Of a stretch of DNA of 64,000 bases, positions 58,457 through 64,000 are shown piece after piece. This stretch comes from an uncultured Arachnia sp. (GTDB lineage Bacteria; Actinomycetota; Actinomycetes; Propionibacteriales; Propionibacteriaceae): contig CANMNB010000012.1 of NCBI GenBank assembly GCA_947499145.1, positions 124,001 to 188,000 on the forward strand. The letters are read 5' to 3'. The notes under the pieces are model-generated. The model saw only the letters and a list, made by a program, of their open reading frames with translations. It was not told where the DNA came from and made no database searches. Every line of letters begins with the position of its first letter. Position 1 is the first letter of the stretch. The translations under genes were made by a program, and so were the position numbers.

Positions 58457-59947
58457 TCAGCCGAGCTGCTCGAGGTCCTCCACCGCCGGGCCCTCGAGGC
58501 GCGTCCCGTCGGCCCCGAAACGCGAGCCGTGCAGCGGGCAGTCCCACGTGCGCTCGGCGTCGTTCCAGCGGAGCACTCCGCCCAGGTGGGTGCAGACGCC
58601 GGTGACCTTGCAGGTCTGGCCGTCGACCGTTGAGACGCCCACCGGTCGACCACTCTCGCCGCGGCCGACCACGCCGTCGCCGTCGGACGGGATCTCCGAC
58701 GGTACGGGCCGCAGTTCGGCTGTCACCCAGTCCTTCACCAGTTCGCCCGCCACCCCGGCGTTCTCCTTGATGGCCGACAAGACACCGGCGGGCTTGGTCA
58801 CCCGGTTGCCGAGCGTCTCGGCCCACGGCATGGAGCCGCCGAGGATCTGGCCACTCAGGTTGAGTGCGGCGGCCACGCCGTTGGTCATACCCCACTTGTT
58901 GTAGCCGGTGGCGACGTAGATCGACCCGCCGCCGCGAGGGAGCTTGCCGACGAACGGCACACGGTTGACCGACTGGTAGTCCTGCGCCGACCAGGCGTGC
59001 GTGCGTTCCGCGCCGGGGAACTGCAGGCGGGTCCAGTCCTCGAGGTCCTGGACGGCCGCAGCCTCCGAGTCGGCGCGACCGGTGATGTGGCCGTTGCCCC
59101 CCACCATCAGCAGGTCGCCGTCGGGGGTCGGGACGGTGCGCAGCGAGCGCGTCGGCTGGTCGATGCTGAGGTACATGCCCTGCGGGATGGCGATCGGCAC
59201 CCGGTACGTGGACGCGTAGGAGCGCTGCGGCACCAGCTTGGCGAAGTAACCGCCGCGGTCGAGGATCGGCGTGCCCGTCGCGAGCACCAGCCGGTCGGCG
59301 ACGACCTTGCCGCGCGTGGTCGTGATCGTGACCGGGTTGTCGGACGTGGCGTTTGTCACGCGCGTGCCCTCCACCAGCCGGCCGCCGTGGGCGAGGAACT
59401 CGCTGCGCAGCAGGTCCAGGACCGCCAGCGGGTCGATCTGCGCCTGGTCGGGAAGCATGAGTGCGCCCTCGACGCGGTACGGCAGCTCGGTGTCGGTGGA
59501 CCACTGGACGTCGACGTCGACCGCCCGGCAGGCCTCAAACTCCTTACGCAAGTCTTCGTAGCCGAGCCGGGTCGTCGCGTAGGTCCAGGCGGTGCGCCGC
59601 TCGTAGGCGACGCCGTGCTCGTCCAGCAGACGCGTCAGCCACGCCTGCCCCTCGCGATTGCCCTCGGCGTAGGCGTGCAGGACGCCGCGGGAGTGGTGCT
59701 TCAGGATCTCGGCGTAGACGTTGCCCTGGAGCAGCGAGACCTTGGCGGTGGTGTGGCCGGTGGTGACGGCGCCGACGTGGCGGTCCTCCAGCAGAAGGAC
59801 GTCCTGCCCGGATCGGGCGAGCAGGAGGGCGGTGGTCAGGCCCGTGATACCGGCTCCGGCGACGACGGTGTCGGCGCGCTCGCCCTCGATGGGCGCTGCG
59901 CTCGGGGCTTCCAGGTCAGGGTGCAGGTCAAACCAGATGGACTCCAT
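58457..59947 (-). CDS. FAD-dependent oxidoreductase with C-terminal Rieske domain
   Basis: The 496-residue protein has a DAO-type FAD-binding start (DTVVAGAGITGLTTALLLARSGQDVLLLED) and GHTTAKVSLLQGNVYAEI, typical of this glycine-oxidase-like group. A C-terminal Rieske [2Fe-2S] domain carries CTHLGG and CPLHGSRF (C-x-H...C-x2-H) near residues 448-470. The family is widespread in soil actinobacteria and of unknown substrate. It is monocistronic, flanked on both sides by repeat modules. Confidence 0.88.
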   Translation of the reverse strand: MESIWFDLHPDLEAPSAAPIEGERADTVVAGAGITGLTTALLLARSGQDVLLLEDRHVGAVTTGHTTAKVSLLQGNVYAEILKHHSRGVLHAYAEGNREGQAWLTRLLDEHGVAYERRTAWTYATTRLGYEDLRKEFEACRAVDVDVQWSTDTELPYRVEGALMLPDQAQIDPLAVLDLLRSEFLAHGGRLVEGTRVTNATSDNPVTITTTRGKVVADRLVLATGTPILDRGGYFAKLVPQRSYASTYRVPIAIPQGMYLSIDQPTRSLRTVPTPDGDLLMVGGNGHITGRADSEAAAVQDLEDWTRLQFPGAERTHAWSAQDYQSVNRVPFVGKLPRGGGSIYVATGYNKWGMTNGVAAALNLSGQILGGSMPWAETLGNRVTKPAGVLSAIKENAGVAGELVKDWVTAELRPVPSEIPSDGDGVVGRGESGRPVGVSTVDGQTCKVTGVCTHLGGVLRWNDAERTWDCPLHGSRFGADGTRLEGPAVEDLEQLG

Positions 59948-59999
59948 GCCCCATCATCGCTTGTCAGGGGTTCGCCTGCCGGGCTTCGGGCACTTCACC

Positions 60000-60106
60000 C
60001 CTCGACACGGGCGCTCCGCGCTCTACTCCGGGAACGGGGGACAAACAGCTCCGCACCCTACTCCGGGAACAGTTGCCGAGTGGCCGCCGAAGGCGGCGTG
60101 TCGAGG
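60000..60106. repeat. CCTCGACACG-hairpin modules upstream of NYN gene
   Basis: A forward module (60000-60035: CCTCGACACG, GGCGCTCCGCGC, TCTACTCCGGGAAC), a half module (60047-60070) and a reverse module (60072-60106: GTTGCCGAGTGGCCGCC, GAAGGCGGCGTGTCGAGG). The 321-bp gap between the oxidoreductase and NYN genes holds these, the 67-bp element and a possible -10 (TAGGCT, 60213-60218), and no ORF that looks coding. Confidence 0.75.
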
Positions 60107-60123
60107 CGCAGTTACCAGACGGC

Positions 60124-60190
60124 CACAGATCTGCCCAGGCGTCGCGATGTCGTCCTATCCCAGACTTCGTCACCCATACGCAGATCTGTG
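60124..60190. repeat. 67-bp element with inverted CAGATCTG ends, copy 1
   Basis: CACAGATCTGC at one end and its exact complement GCAGATCTGTG at the other enclose 45 bp. The element ends 79 bp before the NYN-protein ATG. A second 67-bp copy precedes the lipoprotein gene at the right edge. Confidence 0.75.
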
Positions 60191-60268
60191 TACCGGCCGC
60201 GCGACGATGACGCCTAGGCTGGGCGCGACAGGCACAGCCCACCCCACTGACAACTGACAGGATTCCCC

Positions 60269-60988
60269 ATGGCCACCACCGAGGAGCGCGAGGAACGGCT
60301 CGCCGTCCTCATCGACGCCGACAACGCCCGCGCCGACTTCATCGAGCCGCTGCTGGTGGAGGTCGCCAAGCACGGCAGGGCCAGCGTGCGGCGCGCCTAC
60401 GGCGACTGGACCTCCACGCAGCTGAATTCCTGGAAGACGCAGCTGCTGCAGCACTCGATCCAGCCGATCCAGCAGTTCAGCTACACCACGGGCAAGAACG
60501 CGACGGACAGCTCACTGATCATCGACGCCATGGACCTCCTGCACGCGGGCAACCTCGACGGCATCTGCATCGTCTCGAGCGACAGCGACTTCACCCGGTT
60601 GGCAGCCCGTATCCGGGAGGAGGGCCTCACGGTGTACGGGTTCGGGGAGCGCAAGACGCCCAAGCCGTTCGTGGCCGCCTGCGACACCTTCATCTACGTC
60701 GAGAACCTCACGACCACCCGCGACTCCTCCCAGCCGTCGGAGTCCAAGAGCTCCCGGTTGAAGGGCGACGTGGGCCTCGACAAGCTACTCGCCGAGGCCG
60801 TCGATGCGGCCGCCGGGAACGACGCCTGGGCCGAGCTGGGCGCCGTCGGCAGCAACCTCTCGCGGATCGCGTCCGACTTCGACTCCCGCACCTGGGGGTT
60901 CAGCAAGCTGAAGGACCTGTTCGCGGCCCACCCGGGGTACACCGTGGAGTCGCGTGCCAACGGCGTCCGGGTCAAGCCCAAGGACTGA
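60269..60988 (+). CDS. NYN-domain RNase-like protein with C-terminal OST-HTH/LOTUS-like domain
   Basis: A 239-residue protein. The PIN-like NYN fold carries its acidic residues in LAVLIDADNARADFI, NATDSSLIIDAMDLLHAG and ICIVSSDSDFTRLAARIRE, so nuclease activity is likely. A Ser-rich linker leads to a LOTUS-like RNA-binding region (about 168-237, LDKLLAEAVDAAAGNDAWAELGAVGSNL...WGFSKLKDLFAAHPGYTVE). It probably processes RNA in the cytoplasm. No partner gene adjoins. Confidence 0.87.
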   Translation: MATTEEREERLAVLIDADNARADFIEPLLVEVAKHGRASVRRAYGDWTSTQLNSWKTQLLQHSIQPIQQFSYTTGKNATDSSLIIDAMDLLHAGNLDGICIVSSDSDFTRLAARIREEGLTVYGFGERKTPKPFVAACDTFIYVENLTTTRDSSQPSESKSSRLKGDVGLDKLLAEAVDAAAGNDAWAELGAVGSNLSRIASDFDSRTWGFSKLKDLFAAHPGYTVESRANGVRVKPKD

Positions 60989-60994
60989 CCAACT

Positions 60995-62041
60995 TCAGGC
61001 CTCGCGCGGGACCTGGGCGGCGTCCTCGACCTCGCCGATCAGGCGCTCGACGACGTCCTCCAGCATCGCGGCACCCACGAGTTCGTCGTCGTCGGTCACC
61101 ACTGCGAAGTGGGTTCCGCCGGCCTGCATCGACGCCAGGGCCGACTCGAGCGTCGCGTCCTTGTCGATGGTGGCGAGCGGCCGAATGGAGCGTTCGTCGA
61201 GGGGCTTGGTATGCGCCTCCTCATCGATCCTCAGGAAGTCCTTGAGGTGGACGTAGCCGCGCAACTCGCCACGCTCGCCCACGACAGGGAAGCGGGAGTA
61301 GCCGGTGCGGGCGAACTCGGCCTGCACCTGCTCGGGCGTGGCGTCGTGGGCCAGGGTGACGAGCTCGTCGCGGGGCACCAGGACGGCCTCGACGGTCTCG
61401 TTGCCCATGGTCACGGATCCGTGCAGGAGCTGGTGCTGTTCCTCCTCCAGGAGACCCTCCTCGTGCGACTCGGCGATGAAGGCGGCCACCTCCTCGGCGG
61501 TGAACACCGACGCCACCTCCTCCTTCGGCTCGACGCGGAGCAGCTTCAGCACGGCGTTGGCCACCCAGTTGAGGAACCAGATGAGAGGCCGCAGCACGAG
61601 CACGATCCCGTAGAGGATGGGCCCGAGCACAATGGCGGAGCGTTCCGGGCCCGCGATGGCGATGTTCTTCGGGACCATCTCGCCCAGCACCATGTGGAGG
61701 AACACCACGATGGCAAGGGCGATCGTGAAGGAGATCGTGTGCAGCAGTGTCCCGGTGATGCCGATGGCTGCCAAGGGCACCTCGAGGGCGTGAGCGACGG
61801 CGGGCTCACCGATGGCGCCGAGGCCGAGCGAGCACATTGTGATGCCGAGTTGGGCGCCGGCCATCATGAGGGAGACGCGCTCCATGGCACGCAAGGTGAT
61901 GCGGGCCGGCCGCGAGCCGGCGGCGGCCCGGGGCTCGATCTGGGTGCGGCGGGCGGCGATGAGCGCGAACTCCGCACCGACGAAGAACGCATTGCCGATC
62001 AGCAGGACGACGGCGATGAGGATGGCGGTGAGATCAAACAT
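60995..62041 (-). CDS. CNNM/DUF21 transporter-like protein with CBS pair
   Basis: The 348-residue protein has an N-terminal DUF21/CNNM membrane domain (LIGNAFFVGAEFALIAARRTQI, LGLGAIGEPAVAHALEVPL, VVFLHMVLGEMVPKNIAIAGPE) and a CBS pair (VLVPRDELVTLAHDATPEQVQAEFARTGYSRFPVVGERGELRGYVHLKDFLR). It lacks the CorC/HlyC C-terminal domain. Such proteins are linked to Mg2+/Co2+ efflux. It overlaps the upstream paralogue by eight bases. Confidence 0.9.
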   Translation of the reverse strand: MFDLTAILIAVVLLIGNAFFVGAEFALIAARRTQIEPRAAAGSRPARITLRAMERVSLMMAGAQLGITMCSLGLGAIGEPAVAHALEVPLAAIGITGTLLHTISFTIALAIVVFLHMVLGEMVPKNIAIAGPERSAIVLGPILYGIVLVLRPLIWFLNWVANAVLKLLRVEPKEEVASVFTAEEVAAFIAESHEEGLLEEEQHQLLHGSVTMGNETVEAVLVPRDELVTLAHDATPEQVQAEFARTGYSRFPVVGERGELRGYVHLKDFLRIDEEAHTKPLDERSIRPLATIDKDATLESALASMQAGGTHFAVVTDDDELVGAAMLEDVVERLIGEVEDAAQVPREA

Positions 62042-63395
62042 CGTCGTCCTCCTCCTGGTCCTCGACCTCGAGGACCAGGCGGTCGACCCGCCAGCCGTCG
62101 AGTCGTGTGACCTTCAGCCGGGCCTGGGCGGGCCGCGGGAGACCGTCCCCGTCGGGTCGGTTCTCGTCGCGGACCTCGAGGACCACCTCGTCGCCCACCT
62201 GCGGGAAGCGTTCCAGCAGCTCAGTCATGAGGCCTCCGAGGGTGTCGGACTCCTTGGCCTCCGGGATCTCGAGACCGAGGATCTCGCCCGCCTCGTCGGG
62301 GCGCAGGAGGCCCGACAGGGACCACCGGCGCTCGTCGAGCTGGCGGTGGGCACGCGTGGGGAGGTCCTGCTCGTCGTCGATCTCGCCGACGATCTCCTCC
62401 ACGACGTCCTCGAGCGTGATGATGCCGTCCGTGCCCCCGTACTCGTCGACGACGACGGCCATCTGGACGCCGGCCCGCAGGATCCGCAGGACGGAGCCGA
62501 GCGGCATCGTCGAGGGGACGGCGCGGACCTCGTGGAGGAAGTCGGTGACCGGTGTCGTCGCGCGGCGGTCCGCATCGATCGCGAGGGCGTCCTTGAAGTG
62601 GACCACCCCCACGACGGTGTCCACGTTCTCGCCGATCACGGGGAACCGGGCATGGCCGGTGGCGGCCGCGTCGTCGAGGACGGTGGCGGCCGTGTCGTCG
62701 GAGTCCAGGAACCGCACGCGTGGGCGCGGGGTCATGGCGTCGGATGCGGTGCGTTCGGAGAGGGCGACGGAGTGCTCGAGCCGCCTTGCCAGGCCCTCGC
62801 CCAGAGTGCCCTGCTGGGCCGACCTGGCGGCGAGGGAGCCGAGCTCCTGGGCCGAGCGCGCGGAGGCCAGTTCCTCCTGGGGCTCGATGCCCAGCGCGCA
62901 CACGATGGCGTTGGCGGAACCGTTCAGGAACGTGATGAGCGGCCGGGTGATGAAGGTGAAGCCACGCTGGAAGTTGGTGACGGCCCGCCCCACCTTGAGC
63001 GGCTCGGCGATGGCCCAGTTCTTGGGCACGAGCTCTCCGAAGACCATCTGCACCGCCGTGGCGATGAGGAACGCCACCGTGAACGCAACCACCGACGCCG
63101 TCTCGTCCGGGAGCCCCAGCGCCTCGACCGGGACGCGGAGCAGCGCGGCCAGCGACGGCTCGGCGATGAAACCGACCACGAGGCTGGTCACGGTGATGCC
63201 GAGCTGGGCGCCGGAGAGCTGCGTCGACAGCGTCTTCAGCGCCTTGCGCACGGACGCGGCCTTGGGATCGGTCTCCGCCAGCCGGGCGACCGTCGGGCGG
63301 TCCACCGTCACGAGAGCGAACTCGGCAGCCACAAACATGGCGTTGGCGGCGATCAGCAGCACCGCGACCAGCAGCAGCAACCACTCAACGATCAC
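62034..63395 (-). CDS. CNNM/DUF21-CBS-CorC/HlyC family protein
   Basis: The 453-residue paralogue has the membrane domain (FVAAEFALVTVDRPTVARLAE, MVFGELVPKNWAIAEPLKVG), CBS motifs (MTPRPRVRFLDSDDTAATVLDDAAATGHARFPVIGENVDTVVGVVHFKD, VVDEYGGTDGIITLEDVVEEIVGEI) and a C-terminal CorC/HlyC domain. It and the shorter paralogue probably form a heteromeric Mg2+/Co2+ transporter. The GTG start follows GGGGGAGG. Confidence 0.92.
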   Translation of the reverse strand: MIVEWLLLLVAVLLIAANAMFVAAEFALVTVDRPTVARLAETDPKAASVRKALKTLSTQLSGAQLGITVTSLVVGFIAEPSLAALLRVPVEALGLPDETASVVAFTVAFLIATAVQMVFGELVPKNWAIAEPLKVGRAVTNFQRGFTFITRPLITFLNGSANAIVCALGIEPQEELASARSAQELGSLAARSAQQGTLGEGLARRLEHSVALSERTASDAMTPRPRVRFLDSDDTAATVLDDAAATGHARFPVIGENVDTVVGVVHFKDALAIDADRRATTPVTDFLHEVRAVPSTMPLGSVLRILRAGVQMAVVVDEYGGTDGIITLEDVVEEIVGEIDDEQDLPTRAHRQLDERRWSLSGLLRPDEAGEILGLEIPEAKESDTLGGLMTELLERFPQVGDEVVLEVRDENRPDGDGLPRPAQARLKVTRLDGWRVDRLVLEVEDQEEDDDV

Positions 63396-63505
63396 GACGG
63401 CACCTCCCCCGTCGCGTGCGGCAGGATGTCAGCGGCCCCGAGGGGCCAGGTACTTTGACCGTCGTCCATCCCGAAAGCCTAGACGCCCAGCAGGGCCGCC
63501 CCGTC

Positions 63506-63541
63506 GATCGCCGAGTAGCCGCCGCAGGCGGCCTGTCGAGG
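63506..63541. repeat. CCTCGACACG-hairpin module, reverse copy near right edge
   Basis: GATCGCCGAGTAGCCGCC, GCAGGCGGCCTGTCGAGG. The 346-bp gap between the CNNM and lipoprotein genes contains this, a GGCCCCGAGGGGCC palindrome (63434-63447), the second 67-bp element and no coding-like ORF. Confidence 0.65.
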
Positions 63542-63595
63542 CGAGTGCGTGCCAGCGGAACTAGCTCGCTCTCCCGGCGCAAGCCGACGGAGGGC

Positions 63596-63662
63596 CACAG
63601 ATCTGCGCAGAGGTGGCGATGACCGGATATGCACGACATCGCGGCGCATGTGCAGATTTGTG
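63596..63662. repeat. 67-bp element with inverted CAGATCTG ends, copy 2
   Basis: CACAGATCTGC and GCAGATTTGTG (one mismatch) bound a 67-bp unit of identical length to copy 1. Shared internal GGCGATG/GCGATG follows the left end. It ends 80 bp before the lipoprotein GTG, almost the same spacing as copy 1 to its gene. Confidence 0.75.
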
Positions 63663-63741
63663 TCCCGGGGTTTGGTCGATGCGCCAGGCCTTGGAAATAT
63701 GAGGGGTTTGGTCCTACCAAGGTCCGTGAAAGGAACCCCTT

Positions 63742-64000
63742 GTGAAGAAGGCATTCGCCCTCGCCTCCGTCCTGCTGCTCAGCGCCTGCGGCGGCTCCAC
63801 CGTCCCAGCCGACGCACCCGCGCCGGAGACGGCCGACGACACCGCCGCGATCTCGCTCCCCTCCGAGCGGAGCACCTCGACGTCGCAATGCCGCACCTCC
63901 CTGCGGCGCGCTGGGATCCAGGCCGACGCACCGTTCGTCTCGCTGTCGGCCTGCGACAACCTCGTCGACTGGATGTCGTCGTTGGAGCAGTACCCTGGCG
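63742..64000 (+). CDS. Lipoprotein of unknown function (partial, runs off right edge)
   Basis: The open frame of 86 codons starts with a lipoprotein signal peptide, MKKAFALASVLLLSACGGS, with the lipid-bearing Cys at position 16. A Pro/Ala/Asp-rich linker follows (TVPADAPAPETADDT), then SQCRTSLRRAGIQ and SACDNLVDWMSSLEQYPG, whose two cysteines may form a disulfide. No family is recognised. AAAGGA lies seven bases before the GTG and could be masked by a hairpin (AGGGGTT 63702-63708 with AACCCCT 63734-63740). Confidence 0.7.
   Translation, partial: MKKAFALASVLLLSACGGSTVPADAPAPETADDTAAISLPSERSTSTSQCRTSLRRAGIQADAPFVSLSACDNLVDWMSSLEQYPG

Noticed and set aside
59948..60268. Small coding ORFs in the 321-bp gap
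   Set aside because: Short frames exist but are built from repeat modules and have no Shine-Dalgarno or plausible composition.

Overview
The window is high-GC DNA from an actinobacterium. The evidence is IdeR/DtxR-like iron control, a mycothiol-type DsbA oxidoreductase, actinobacterial LacI/PadR/ArsR regulators, abundant GTG starts and many promoters that appear to give leaderless mRNAs. Gene content (uronate catabolism, Lpl-type oligosaccharide uptake, respiratory nitrate reductase with NarK pairs) would suit a facultatively anaerobic Propionibacteriaceae-like saprophyte, but the genus cannot be fixed from sequence alone. No tRNA, rRNA, CRISPR array, complete IS element or prophage was seen.

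Layout. 0-5.6 kb: uronate catabolism, with a LacI regulator, uxuB and uxaA (cut by the left edge) on the minus strand, divergent from uxaC-uxuA and sharing two copies of one operator. 5.7-9.7 kb: a YibE/F membrane protein convergent with a feoA-feoB-Nfu iron operon. 9.8-14.2 kb: housekeeping enzymes (aldo/keto reductase, flavodoxin, phosphofructokinase, extensin-like lipoprotein, DsbA-like). 14.4-30.5 kb: a molybdenum and nitrate block holding a MOT1-type molybdate transporter, mogA, moaC, moeA and one long minus-strand operon narGHJI-narK-narK-moaE-moeB-like; an ArsR/SRPBCC pair and an AbiEi-like gene lie inside it. 30.8-38.9 kb: a LacI-controlled oligosaccharide locus (GH43, regulator, solute-binding lipoprotein, two permeases, DUF624, second GH43). 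39-41.1 kb: mobA, moaD and moaA complete molybdopterin synthesis. 41.2-50 kb: FMN-binding regulator, domain-swapped GH3, fructosamine-kinase-like, HAD phosphatase, sirtuin, PadR, GH35. 50.1-52.5 kb: a SRPBCC / methyltransferase / P450 operon. 52.7-57.6 kb: alpha/beta hydrolase, the severed tail of a sugar-binding protein gene, an orphan contractile-tail sheath gene, and GH36. 57.6-64 kb: membrane protein, FAD/Rieske oxidoreductase, NYN-domain protein, two CNNM/CBS proteins, and a lipoprotein cut by the right edge.

How the parts fit. Intracellular GH43, GH3, GH35 and GH36 enzymes without export signals, an Lpl-type importer and uronate enzymes describe uptake of plant oligosaccharides followed by cytoplasmic hydrolysis, with uronic acids drained to 2-keto-3-deoxygluconate. 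NarGHI is a bis-molybdopterin guanine dinucleotide enzyme; the window encodes molybdate uptake and nearly every cofactor step (MoaA, MoaC, MoaD, MoaE, MogA, MoeA, MobA, plus a reduced MoeB-like enzyme), two of them at the tail of the nar operon.

The most unusual content is intergenic. Four dispersed repeat families can be read by eye: a 58-bp palindromic element (six copies, two with a satellite hairpin), a 38-bp hairpin (three copies, two flanking the AbiEi-like gene in direct orientation), a 67-bp element with inverted CAGATCTG ends (two copies, each about 80 bp before a start codon), and a CCTCGACACG-hairpin-TACTCGG module (at least eight copies). The orphan sheath gene is the most surprising single protein.
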